Positions 36,754 through 44,874 of a stretch of DNA of 64,000 bases are shown here, piece by piece. The translations under genes and the position numbers were made by a program. Within the stretch, counting starts at the first letter, position 1. Each line of letters opens with the position of its first letter. The stretch spans positions 1-64,000 of the forward strand of contig JAAFIH010000006.1 of the NCBI GenBank assembly GCA_013297755.1. Direction: 5' to 3'. Under the pieces are notes generated by a model. That model saw only the letters and a list, made by a program, of their open reading frames with translations, searched no databases and was not told where the DNA came from. This DNA comes from Cytophagales bacterium (GTDB lineage: Bacteria; Bacteroidota; Bacteroidia; Cytophagales; UBA9547).

Positions 36754-38007
36754 ATGATAAGTGTTACTTCAGAAATAGGGAATTTAAGAAAAATCATCAT
36801 TCATAGCCCAGATGATGGCATTGAGATGGTAACGCCTGACAAGGCTGTGGAATATTTGTATGAAGATATTGTGTATTTGGACAAAATGCGCAAAGAACAT
36901 ACTGTTTTCAAAAAAGTATTGGAGGCTTTTGTTGGTGCTGAAAATGTTTTGGATATTCAAAATTTAATTGCCGAGGTTTGCGAAATCGAAAAAGTAAGAA
37001 TAGAAATTATTGATGCCATTTCTAAACTTGAAAAAAAGTCTGAATTAAAAACATTTTTGAGCAAATTATCGCCAAAAAATTTGGCTTATACCTGCATCAC
37101 AGGCATTTTGAAATCAAACAAAAAAGTATTGTTTTCTCCCATTTCAAACTATATTTTTTGTAGAGATATTGGTGTGGTGGTTCATAATTATTTGCTTATA
37201 ACCCAAGCCATGAAAAAAGCCAGAAGCAGAGAATCGCTTTTGAGTTGGTATGTATATCATTACAGCAAAGTTTTTGAGTTGGTTCAACGCAACGATTGGT
37301 TTATAAAATTGTCGGAAAATACCAACGATTTGGTCGAAAACATTGGGCACAACGAAAACGAGCTTTCTATCGAAGGCGGAGATGTGATGACTTTTGGCGG
37401 AGATTATTTGTTGATTGGCTGCAGCGAACGCACCAGTCGCTATGCTTTTGATAAAGTTAAAGAAATTGTTTTTCATCGCAAAACGATAAAATATGTGGTG
37501 ATGGTCGAAATTCCGAAAGACAGATATTGCATGCATTTGGATACGATTTTTACACGAATTAGTAAAGACGAGTGCGTGGTTTTTGCTCCTTTGATTTTAG
37601 AAAAAGGTAAATTATTAATCAAGAAATTTGAAAAAGGAATTGCTGAACCAAAAGTATATGAATCGCTCAAAGATTTGCTCTTGGAAATCAATCCAAATAT
37701 GAAATTTATTGCTTGTGGAGATGGAAAATCTCCCTATCAAGAGCGAGAACAATGGACAGATGGCTGCAATTTATTTGCCATAAAATCGGGAGTGGCTGTA
37801 ACTTACGATAGAAATAAAGTAACCACACAAACCATTCAAAAATATGGCTATAAAGTAATAAAAGCAGAGCAGTTACTGGCAAAATTCAAAACCAAAGAAT
37901 TAACTCCCGAAAATGTAGAAAAAACACTAATATTGATTCCATCCAACGAGCTTTCGAGAGCCAGAGGTGGTACACATTGTCTTACTTTTCCTATTTTGAG
38001 AGATTAA
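36754..38007 (+). CDS. arcA: Arginine deiminase
   Basis: This 417-residue enzyme of the guanidine-modifying family converts arginine to citrulline and ammonia. The start VTSEIGNLRKIIIHSP, the NYIFCRDIGVV motif, SIEGGDVMTFG, the catalytic histidine in CMHLDTIFTR, WTDGCNLFAI and the nucleophilic Cys409 in RARGGTHCLTFP all match arginine deiminases. Length is normal. No ornithine carbamoyltransferase or carbamate kinase is seen in the window, so the classical three-enzyme route is not complete here. It shares the locus with a second guanidine hydrolase at 34955. Confidence 0.88.
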   Translation: MISVTSEIGNLRKIIIHSPDDGIEMVTPDKAVEYLYEDIVYLDKMRKEHTVFKKVLEAFVGAENVLDIQNLIAEVCEIEKVRIEIIDAISKLEKKSELKTFLSKLSPKNLAYTCITGILKSNKKVLFSPISNYIFCRDIGVVVHNYLLITQAMKKARSRESLLSWYVYHYSKVFELVQRNDWFIKLSENTNDLVENIGHNENELSIEGGDVMTFGGDYLLIGCSERTSRYAFDKVKEIVFHRKTIKYVVMVEIPKDRYCMHLDTIFTRISKDECVVFAPLILEKGKLLIKKFEKGIAEPKVYESLKDLLLEINPNMKFIACGDGKSPYQEREQWTDGCNLFAIKSGVAVTYDRNKVTTQTIQKYGYKVIKAEQLLAKFKTKELTPENVEKTLILIPSNELSRARGGTHCLTFPILRD

Positions 38008-38014
38008 AAATTTG

Positions 38015-38022
38015 TATATTTG
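38015..38022 (+). promoter_or_regulatory. -7 box upstream of MNT-HEPN module
   Basis: TATATTTG matches TAnnTTTG and lies 22 bp upstream of the MNT start codon. A TTTG at 37995-37998 is nearer (16 bp) than usual, so the -33 assignment is uncertain. Confidence 0.4.
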
Positions 38023-38043
38023 CAAAATATTATTAAAAAATAA

Positions 38044-38352
38044 ATGAATATTACCACTATTTTAAAGGCTTTCAAATCAAAAGTTCAATTGCTTTATGGA
38101 GACAATTTAGTCCAGCTAAAGTTATTTGGCTCATTTGCAAGAGGCGACAATAACAATTATTCAGATATTGATATAATGGTTTTATTACATTCTAAAGAAG
38201 AGAATAAAGAAGAAATTTTATCAGATATTTCATATTCTTTTTTATTGAACGATGAGGTTGTAATAAATGCTATTTCAGTAATAAAACACGACTTTGAAAA
38301 TTCTTGGAATCCACTTTATATTAATATCAAAAAAGAAGGAACTTTGATATGA
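38044..38352 (+). CDS. MNT-type nucleotidyltransferase (antitoxin)
   Basis: This 102-residue minimal nucleotidyltransferase has the signature LFGSFARGDNNNYSDIDIMV: the GSxxRG loop followed by the two metal-binding Asp residues. Its stop overlaps the start of the HEPN gene by four bases (ATGA). MNT-HEPN pairs act as toxin-antitoxin modules in which the MNT protein can AMPylate and silence the HEPN RNase. Located between arginine deiminase and pruA, on the same strand. Confidence 0.88.
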   Translation: MNITTILKAFKSKVQLLYGDNLVQLKLFGSFARGDNNNYSDIDIMVLLHSKEENKEEILSDISYSFLLNDEVVINAISVIKHDFENSWNPLYINIKKEGTLI

Positions 38353-38735
38353 ATAAGGATGACTTAATAAAAATTGTTTTATCAAAAGCAGATGATTCTT
38401 TAAAAGCTGCTAATTTCTTATACAATCAAAAATTGTTTGGGTCGAGTATTTCAGAGTCATATTATGCCATGTATTATTTGGCTCAATCTTGTTTGTATTC
38501 AATAGATATTACCTTTAAAACCCATTCGGCTGTTATTTCTGCATTCTCAAAAAACTTTGTTAAAGAAGGTTTGATATCCTTGCAATCAGGACGCAGATTA
38601 TCAAAAGCATTTGAGGAAAGAATAAAAAGCGATTATGAATTTACACATCAACCAACTAAAGAAAAAGCTAATGATCTGTTAAATTACGCATCAGAACTGT
38701 CCATTGAAGTTAAAAAATTATTATTAAAATCATGA
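38349..38735 (+). CDS. HEPN-domain protein (toxin partner)
   Basis: This 128-residue all-helical protein has ADDSLKAANFLYNQ and SISESYYAMYYLAQSCLY typical of HEPN domains. The C-terminal motif region SDYEFTHQPTK is where HEPN RNases carry their RX4-6H motif; the exact canonical arginine spacing is not clear, so nuclease activity is uncertain. It overlaps the MNT gene by four bases. The gene's 3' end runs into a decayed pruA fragment whose ATG overlaps its stop codon. Confidence 0.82.
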   Translation: MNKDDLIKIVLSKADDSLKAANFLYNQKLFGSSISESYYAMYYLAQSCLYSIDITFKTHSAVISAFSKNFVKEGLISLQSGRRLSKAFEERIKSDYEFTHQPTKEKANDLLNYASELSIEVKKLLLKS

Positions 38736-38797
38736 ACGGAATATTTAAAATACCATTTCCAGTAAACGAACCTAAGTTGCAATAAGCTCCTGGTTTC
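38732..38797 (+). pseudogene. Decayed 5' fragment of pruA (copy A)
   Basis: Translation reads NGIFKIPFPVNEPKLQ, stop, APG. The intact pruA at 41073 reads NGTFKIPFPINEPTLQFAPG. The fragment is about 65 bp, has several substitutions and a nonsense codon, and is followed at once by a palindromic repeat. It is a duplicated, non-functional piece of the gene start. Confidence 0.88.
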
Positions 38798-38868
38798 TAA
38801 CCCGTGGTCTGTGGCACACAGAACACTTTTAAAAAAAATATTAATGTTCTGCGTGCCACAGACCATGG
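38798..38868 (+). repeat. Palindromic repeat, full copy
   Basis: A 23-bp arm at 38802-38824 (beginning CCGTGGTCTGTGG) and its complement at 38846-38868 with two mismatches flank a 21-bp AT-rich centre. The first 50 bp (38798-38847) recur exactly at 40733-40782. Confidence 0.88.
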
Positions 38869-38898
38869 AGAGAAATACCCTCAAACATACAATCAAGT

Positions 38899-40107
38899 AT
38901 GAAAATAGAAAAACTTAGAATCAAAAATTTTAAAGTATTTCAAGACACAGAAATTAGAGACTTGCCAAATCTTTGTGTTTTTTTAGGAGCGAATGGCTCT
39001 GGGAAATCAACTTTATTTGATGTTTTTGGGTTTATGAGCGATGCTTTAAAAAGCAATGTAAAAATGGCATTAAACAAACGAGGTGGGTATAAGGAAGTCT
39101 ATTCAAGAAATGGAGTTGGACCCATTGAATTTGAAATTAAATTCAGAAATCCTGAGATTAATGGCATAAAACAACCTTTAATTACTTATGAGTTGTCAAT
39201 AGAGATTAAAGAAGGTACTCAAATTCCTGTGGTTTCTAAAGAGATACTGAGTTATAGACGTGGACAATATGGTAGACCTTTTCGTTTTTTAGAATTTACA
39301 AAAGGATCAGGTTTTGCTATTGTAAACGAAGAAGAGTTTGAACTTGAAAAACAAGAATTTATTGAAAAAAGAGAAGAACAAATTTTAGATGCTCCAGATA
39401 TATTAGCACTTAAAGGCTTAGGACAATTTCAAAAATTTAAAGCAATAAATTCGTTCAGAAAGTTGTTAGAAAATTGGTATGTATCTAATTTTCAAATACA
39501 AGCTGCTCAAAATGTTGAAGATACAGGTCTTAGTGAACATTTATCTACAACTGGAAGCAATTTAGCACAAGTTACAAAATATATTTATGAAAATTATCCT
39601 TCAACTTTTCAATCTATATTAGATAAAATGAAGAAGAGAGTGCCAGGCATAGAAAAAGTAGAAGCTTCTGAAACTATTGATGGAAGAATAGTATTGCAGT
39701 TTCGAGATGGAAGTTTTAAAGACCCTTTTATTTCACGGTATGTTTCAGATGGTACAATAAAAATGTTTGCATATTTAATTTTACTAAACGATCCGCAACC
39801 ACATCCATTATTGTGCATAGAAGAGCCTGAGAATTATTTACATCCTGAATTATTAATTGAGTTAGCCGAAGAGTTTAGAGAATATGCAAATAAAGGTGGT
39901 CAAGTATTTATTTCATCACACTCGCCTGATTTTGTAAATGCACTTCGACTGACAGAATTATTCTGGTTAAGTAAAGAAAATGGACATACAAATATAAAAA
40001 GAGCCTCTGATGATGAGATGGTATCTAATCTTTTTAAAGAGGGTGAGCCATTAGGTTCAATTTGGAAACAGGGTTATTTGCTTGGTAGTGGACCTAAAAA
40101 GTGGTAG
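38899..40107 (+). CDS. AAA-family ATPase (RecF/OLD-like, AAA_21)
   Basis: This 402-residue ABC/SMC-type ATPase starts with IKNFKVFQDTEI, then Walker A LGANGSGKSTLFD near residue 30. A C-terminal Walker B LLCIEEPENYLHPELL follows, with the switch histidine in FISSHSPDF. The central region is helical and variable. It is followed directly by a DUF4276 gene, a recurrent ATPase-DUF4276 pair thought to serve in anti-phage or genome-maintenance roles. The two-gene cassette is bounded by 50-bp direct repeats and decayed pruA starts. Confidence 0.88.
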   Translation: MKIEKLRIKNFKVFQDTEIRDLPNLCVFLGANGSGKSTLFDVFGFMSDALKSNVKMALNKRGGYKEVYSRNGVGPIEFEIKFRNPEINGIKQPLITYELSIEIKEGTQIPVVSKEILSYRRGQYGRPFRFLEFTKGSGFAIVNEEEFELEKQEFIEKREEQILDAPDILALKGLGQFQKFKAINSFRKLLENWYVSNFQIQAAQNVEDTGLSEHLSTTGSNLAQVTKYIYENYPSTFQSILDKMKKRVPGIEKVEASETIDGRIVLQFRDGSFKDPFISRYVSDGTIKMFAYLILLNDPQPHPLLCIEEPENYLHPELLIELAEEFREYANKGGQVFISSHSPDFVNALRLTELFWLSKENGHTNIKRASDDEMVSNLFKEGEPLGSIWKQGYLLGSGPKKW

Positions 40108-40692
40108 ATGATGAATAGATTAGAAATTTTTGTAGAAGAGAAATCTATGGAAGAGTTTTTAAGGATTTTATTGCCAAAAATACTTTCCGATAATTGGCGG
40201 TTAGATCATAATTATTTTATCAGAAGTTTTGAAGGTAAAAACAATTTGCAAAAATCATTACCAAAACAAGTTAGAGCTTTTTCGTATTACTCAGAAAAAA
40301 TTGGTTTGGTTGTAGTCCAAGACCAAGATAGTGCAGATTGTAAAATACTAAAATCAAAGTTATCAAAATTAATTTTAGATAATAGCAACTTGCCACACAT
40401 GATAAGAATTGTTTGTAAAGAATTAGAGTCGTGGTATTTAGGAGATTTGAGTGCTATAAACAAAGCATATTCAAGTTTTAAGTATGAAAATTATCAAAAT
40501 AAAGCTAAATTTAGAACTCCTGATTCACTAAACAATGTTTCTGAAGAATTAATAAAAATATTGCCAGAATTTCAAAAAGTTACAACAGCTAAAAAAATTG
40601 CTCCTTTTTTAGAAATTCATAACAACCGTTCTCAGAGTTTTAATCAGTTTGTGTCAGGAATATTAAAATTTACTTCTAATATAAAAACTTAA
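40108..40692 (+). CDS. DUF4276 family protein (TOPRIM-like)
   Basis: This 194-residue protein has LEIFVEEKSMEEFL at the start, VVVQDQDSADC in the middle and VCKELESWYLGD further on. The Glu/Asp placement is that of DUF4276, which has a TOPRIM-like fold. It starts on the base after the ATPase stop. Such pairs probably form an ATP-dependent nuclease-like complex; this is family-level inference and no activity is known for this one. Confidence 0.82.
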   Translation: MMNRLEIFVEEKSMEEFLRILLPKILSDNWRLDHNYFIRSFEGKNNLQKSLPKQVRAFSYYSEKIGLVVVQDQDSADCKILKSKLSKLILDNSNLPHMIRIVCKELESWYLGDLSAINKAYSSFKYENYQNKAKFRTPDSLNNVSEELIKILPEFQKVTTAKKIAPFLEIHNNRSQSFNQFVSGILKFTSNIKT

Positions 40693-41072
40693 AAATATCT
40701 AATTAACTTATGAACGGAACATTCAAAATACCTAACCCGTGGTCTGTGGCACACAGAACACTTTTAAAAAAAATATTAATGTAAAGCTAATATGTATACA
40801 ACAGAACTTGTTAGGTTTTTTAAAAACAAAAACTTATTATTTAACTTTAAGAATTGGCATTAGGCATGGATATTTTGGTTTTATTTCTAATACAATTCCT
40901 AACAATTTCATAGTAAGATAATACGATTGTTTTTCAAAAAATTAAGAAAATAATTTGAATAATAAATGACAATTTTCGATAGCATTTACCTAATATTGCA
41001 ATGTAATAAATAAAAGTAACAATCAAATTGTTTATTACAAAAATCATATTTATCTTAATTCATTTATATCCC
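40693..41072. other. Intergenic region with second pruA fragment and repeat half-copy
   Basis: At 40710-40733 the first eight codons of pruA recur (NGTFKIP) and join, in mid-gene, to the 50-bp repeat at 40733-40782, which is an exact copy of 38798-38847 lacking the right arm. The remaining 290 bp up to the intact pruA are AT-rich, with no gene recognised. Confidence 0.8.
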
Positions 41073-42698
41073 ATGAACGGAACATTTAAAATACCTTTTC
41101 CAATCAACGAGCCTACACTACAATTTGCTCCTGGTTCAAAAGAACGCACACAAATCATGGATGTGCTAAAAACCATGAAATCGTCTGAAGTGGAAGTGCC
41201 AATGTATATTGGCAAATCAACCATAAAAGAAGGAACGAAAAAGCGAATGTCGCCTCCACACGAACACGCCTATACACTTGGCCACTATTGGGAGGGTACC
41301 GAAAAACATGTATCACAAGCCATAGACGCAGCTTTAGCTATAAAAGAAAGCTGGGAATTGTTGCCTTGGGAACAAAAAGCAACTATCTTTATGAAAATAG
41401 CAGACCTAGTTGCTGGTCCCTATCGCTACAAAATCAATGCTGCTACTATGCTTTGCCAGTCAAAAAATGTGTTTCAGGCAGAAATAGATGCAGCTTGCGA
41501 ATTTGCCGATTTCATACGTTTTAATGTGTATTATGTAGACGAAATCTACAAATCGCAACCTATTGTAAACTCGGCTGCTATTTGGAATCGTATGGAATAT
41601 AGACCTTTAGAGGGTTTTGTATATGCTCTTACGCCTTTCAATTTTACAGCCATTGCTGCCAATTTGCCACTTGCTCCAGCCATGATGGGCAATGTTGTGG
41701 TTTGGAAACCTTCTGACACTCAAGTATATTCTGCCAAAGTGATCATGGATATCCTAACAGAAGCTGGCTTGCCAGCTGGAGTTATCAATATGGTGATGTG
41801 CGATGGACAAAAAGCTGGTGATGTTGTTTTTTCGCATCGTGATTTTGCAGGTATCCATTTTACGGGCAGCACAGCCGTTTTCAAAAGTGTTTGGAAATCA
41901 ATATCCAACAACTTAGATAAGTACAAAAGTTACCCAAAAATCGTTGGCGAAACTGGTGGCAAAGATTTTATTTTTGCTCATCAATCTGCCGATGTCGAAG
42001 TTTTAGTTGCTGCTCTTATTCGTGGTTCGTTTGAATTTCAAGGTCAAAAATGTTCGGCTTGTTCTAGGGCTTACGTTCCAAAATCGCTTTGGGACAAAAC
42101 TTGGAAATTGATGGAATCTGAGCTTAAAACAATAAAAATAGGATCTACCGAAGATATGTCATGTTTTGTAAATGCTGTAATTGATGAAAAATCGTTTACT
42201 AAAATCTCAGGATATATTGAAAAAGCGAGAGCATTACCAGAAAATAAAATCATTTTTGGCGGAAAATACGATAAATCTAAAGGCTATTTTGTAGATCCAA
42301 CCGTTATTTTGACCACAAATCCACATTCGCTAACTATGGAAGAGGAAATTTTTGGTCCTGTTCTTACTATTTATGTGTATGAAGATGCCGATTTTGAAAA
42401 AACTTTGACAATCGTTGATTCTACCTCAGAGTATGCTCTTACAGGTGCTGTAATTGCAAATGATAAAATGGTAATAGCAAAAATGACAGAAAAATTACGT
42501 AACAGTGCAGGTAATTTCTACATCAATGACAAATGTACGGGTGCAGTAGTTGGGCAACAGCCTTTTGGAGGAGCTCGTATGAGTGGCACAAACGATAAAT
42601 CTGGCTCGTTTTTGAACTTACTACGTTGGGTTTCGCCACGTACTATCAAAGAAAATCTAGTTCCTGTAAAAGATTATAGATATTCGTTTTTAAATTAA
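41073..42698 (+). CDS. pruA: L-glutamate gamma-semialdehyde dehydrogenase (1-pyrroline-5-carboxylate dehydrogenase)
   Basis: I start at the ATG at 41073 (NGTFKIPFPINEP), which matches the duplicated fragments and gives about 541 residues. Aldehyde dehydrogenase landmarks are ALTPFNFTAIAAN, VVWKPSDTQVYS, HFTGSTAVF, GETGGKDF with the general-base Glu and FQGQKCSACSR with catalytic Cys327. EEEIFGPVLTIYVYED comes later. The GQKCSACSR form is specific to P5C dehydrogenases. It oxidises glutamate semialdehyde, the product of RocD, to glutamate with NAD+. Cytoplasmic. Confidence 0.93.
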   Translation: MNGTFKIPFPINEPTLQFAPGSKERTQIMDVLKTMKSSEVEVPMYIGKSTIKEGTKKRMSPPHEHAYTLGHYWEGTEKHVSQAIDAALAIKESWELLPWEQKATIFMKIADLVAGPYRYKINAATMLCQSKNVFQAEIDAACEFADFIRFNVYYVDEIYKSQPIVNSAAIWNRMEYRPLEGFVYALTPFNFTAIAANLPLAPAMMGNVVVWKPSDTQVYSAKVIMDILTEAGLPAGVINMVMCDGQKAGDVVFSHRDFAGIHFTGSTAVFKSVWKSISNNLDKYKSYPKIVGETGGKDFIFAHQSADVEVLVAALIRGSFEFQGQKCSACSRAYVPKSLWDKTWKLMESELKTIKIGSTEDMSCFVNAVIDEKSFTKISGYIEKARALPENKIIFGGKYDKSKGYFVDPTVILTTNPHSLTMEEEIFGPVLTIYVYEDADFEKTLTIVDSTSEYALTGAVIANDKMVIAKMTEKLRNSAGNFYINDKCTGAVVGQQPFGGARMSGTNDKSGSFLNLLRWVSPRTIKENLVPVKDYRYSFLN

Positions 42699-42711
42699 AT
42701 TGACAAATCTT

Positions 42712-42750
42712 AAAAACTTGACAACTTTAAAACTTGTCAAGTTTTTGTAA
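42712..42750 (+). terminator. Intrinsic terminator after pruA
   Basis: AAAAACTTGACAA (42712-42724) pairs perfectly with TTGTCAAGTTTTT (42734-42746) around a 9-nt loop, 13 bp past the pruA stop. The A and T tracts make it bidirectional in form. Confidence 0.75.
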
Positions 42751-42777
42751 CATTTGAAATAATTAAAATTTAAAAAT

Positions 42778-43032
42778 ATGATAACAGTTACAGTAGGAGA
42801 GTTTAAAGCAAATTTTTCAAAATATTATATAAAAGCTGAAAATGGCGAAAAAATTGCTGTTTCGTATGGTAAGAAAAAAGAAATTGTAGGTATGTTAGTT
42901 CCAATGGAAAAATCAGAAGTGTGTAAAAAGATAAAATTAGGAACTTTAAGAGAAAAAGGTGGCATTTTGTCTATAATGCCAGATTTTGAAATCTCTGATG
43001 AGGAATTATTGGGTAAAAAATTATACGATTAA
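42778..43032 (+). CDS. Phd/YefM-family antitoxin
   Basis: This 84-residue protein starts ITVTVGEFKANFSKYY, and IAVSYGKKKEIVGMLVP follows: the compact Phd/YefM fold in which the N terminus binds DNA. The C-terminal tail (PDFEISDEELLGKKLYD) is acidic and would wrap the toxin. Its TAA stop overlaps the toxin ATG by one base. It normally represses its own operon. Confidence 0.88.
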   Translation: MITVTVGEFKANFSKYYIKAENGEKIAVSYGKKKEIVGMLVPMEKSEVCKKIKLGTLREKGGILSIMPDFEISDEELLGKKLYD

Positions 43033-43430
43033 TGAAGCATCTTTTAGACACACATACTATATTATGGGCTTTGTTTAAGCCAGAAAAGCTGCCAAAATCT
43101 CATAAATTAATTATTGAAAACAATATAAAAGAATGCTGTGTAAGCACAATTACTTTTATAGAAATATCAATTAAATATGGATTAGGGAAATTAAATTTTG
43201 GAATATTAACTCCCAAGGATGTTTATGAGGAATTAGTCAAATTAGGTTTTAGTATAATAGAATTAAAATCCTACGATATGCTTGATTTTCATACTTTAAC
43301 TCAAACTACCCACAAAGACCCATTCGACCGAATGTTAGTTTGGCAAGCCATTAAAAACAACCTAACACTATTAAGCAAAGACTCAAAATTAGAAGTATAC
43401 AAACCTTATGGTTTAAAAATAGAAACTTAA
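43032..43430 (+). CDS. VapC-like PIN-domain toxin
   Basis: This 132-residue PIN-domain RNase has the acidic positions LLDTHTILWAL, a Glu in STITFIEISIKYGLGKL and the Asp pair in KDPFDRMLVWQA followed by LLSKDSKL. These are the four catalytic acids of VapC-type toxins, which cleave tRNA or rRNA. One-base overlap with the antitoxin. The module sits between pruA and rocD, with 16 bp to the rocD start. Confidence 0.9.
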   Translation: MKHLLDTHTILWALFKPEKLPKSHKLIIENNIKECCVSTITFIEISIKYGLGKLNFGILTPKDVYEELVKLGFSIIELKSYDMLDFHTLTQTTHKDPFDRMLVWQAIKNNLTLLSKDSKLEVYKPYGLKIET

Positions 43431-43446
43431 TATAACCTAAATCAAT

Positions 43447-44670
43447 ATGAAAAACTCAAAAAAATATATCGACCTCGAAGACCAATTTGGTGCCCACAAT
43501 TATCATCCCATTCCTGTTGTGTTAGAAAAAGGCTTAGGTGCCGAAGTTTGGGATGTGGATGGAAAAAAATATTTCGACTTCCTTTCAGCCTATAGTGCTG
43601 TCAATCAGGGGCATTGCCATCCAAAAATCATAAAAGCCCTTGTAGACCAAGCTCAAAAACTTACGCTTACTTCTCGAGCATTTCACAATAATTTACTTGG
43701 CGATTACGAAAAATTTATAACCGAATATTTTGGTTACGACCGTGTATTGCCCATGAATACAGGCGTAGAAGGTGGTGAAACTGCCATAAAACTTTGCAGA
43801 AAATGGGCATATAAAATCAAAAAAGTGCCAAACAATCAAGCTAAAATTATTTTTGTAGAAGGCAATTTTTGGGGCAGAACCCTGGCTGCCATTTCTTCGT
43901 CCACAGACCCAAGTAGCACTACAGACTTTGGCCCTTTTATGCCTGGTTACCAAATCATTCCTTATGACGATATTCCTGCTTTAGAAAAAGCTTTGGAAGA
44001 TCCCCATGTGGCAGGTTTTATGCTCGAACCCATTCAAGGCGAAGCAGGTGTAAAAATACCTAAAGATGGTTATCTAAAAAAAGCGTATGATTTGTGCAAA
44101 GCCAAAAACGTACTTTTCATTGCCGATGAAGTGCAAACAGGTATTGGCAGAACTGGCAAACTCTTGGCTTGCGACTATGAAAATGTAAAACCAGATATTT
44201 TAATCTTAGGAAAAGCCCTTTCAGGTGGTGTGTTGCCAGTTTCGTGCGTACTTACGAGCCACGAAATCATGCTAACCATAAAACCAGGCGAACATGGCTC
44301 TACTTTTGGAGGAAATCCATTGGCTTGTGCAGTTGCTATGGAAGCTCTAAACGTATTAAAAAACGAAAAAATGATTGAAAACGCAATCGAAATGGGAGAA
44401 TTGTTGCGTTCTGAGCTTAATAAACTTAAATTGAAATACGATTTTGTAGAAATTGTAAGAGGCAGAGGTTTATTAAATGCTATTGTCATCAAAGAATCTG
44501 ACAAAATAAATGCTTGGGATATATGTATGGAATTTGCAAAAAACGGACTGCTTGCAAAACCTACTCATGGAAATATTATACGTTTTGCTCCACCACTGGT
44601 CTTAAATCAAACCCAATTATTAGAAAGTATAGCAATTATTGAAAAATCTCTCTCAAAATTTGCATCTTAA
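43447..44670 (+). CDS. rocD: Ornithine aminotransferase
   Basis: This 407-residue class III aminotransferase starts [20 protein letters not shown], as ornithine-oxo-acid transaminases do. It has [16 protein letters not shown] and [18 protein letters not shown], then [27 protein letters not shown] and the PLP lysine in [16 protein letters not shown]. It transfers the delta-amino group of ornithine to 2-oxoglutarate, giving glutamate semialdehyde for PruA. Cytoplasmic. It is the last metabolic gene of the cyanophycin/arginine locus and is followed by a strong terminator. Confidence 0.94.
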   Translation: MKNSKKYIDLEDQFGAHNYHPIPVVLEKGLGAEVWDVDGKKYFDFLSAYSAVNQGHCHPKIIKALVDQAQKLTLTSRAFHNNLLGDYEKFITEYFGYDRVLPMNTGVEGGETAIKLCRKWAYKIKKVPNNQAKIIFVEGNFWGRTLAAISSSTDPSSTTDFGPFMPGYQIIPYDDIPALEKALEDPHVAGFMLEPIQGEAGVKIPKDGYLKKAYDLCKAKNVLFIADEVQTGIGRTGKLLACDYENVKPDILILGKALSGGVLPVSCVLTSHEIMLTIKPGEHGSTFGGNPLACAVAMEALNVLKNEKMIENAIEMGELLRSELNKLKLKYDFVEIVRGRGLLNAIVIKESDKINAWDICMEFAKNGLLAKPTHGNIIRFAPPLVLNQTQLLESIAIIEKSLSKFAS

Positions 44671-44812
44671 ATTCAAAAATTGTATTTTGTAGAAAAGTAA
44701 TAAAAAAATACAATACTTGTATCAAGGCTTAAAATAGGTTTTGAAAGATACTAAAAATAAAGCCTTATTTGAGAGCTAAAATTGTATTTTTTTTAGAATT
44801 AAATTTGTTTTT

Positions 44813-44850
44813 AAAAGTTCAAAAAAATACAATTTTTTGAACTTTTTTTA
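44813..44850 (+). terminator. Intrinsic terminator after rocD
   Basis: AAAAGTTCAAAAAA (44813-44826) pairs with TTTTTTGAACTTTT (44833-44846) around a 6-nt loop, followed by more T. It closes the plus-strand locus before the sensor gene. Confidence 0.7.
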
Positions 44851-44874
44851 CCTACCTATTAAAATATCAATGAA

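Noticed and set aside
40739-40921. 60-codon frame after the DUF4276 gene
   Set aside because: It starts in the repeat half-copy and has no recognisable domain.
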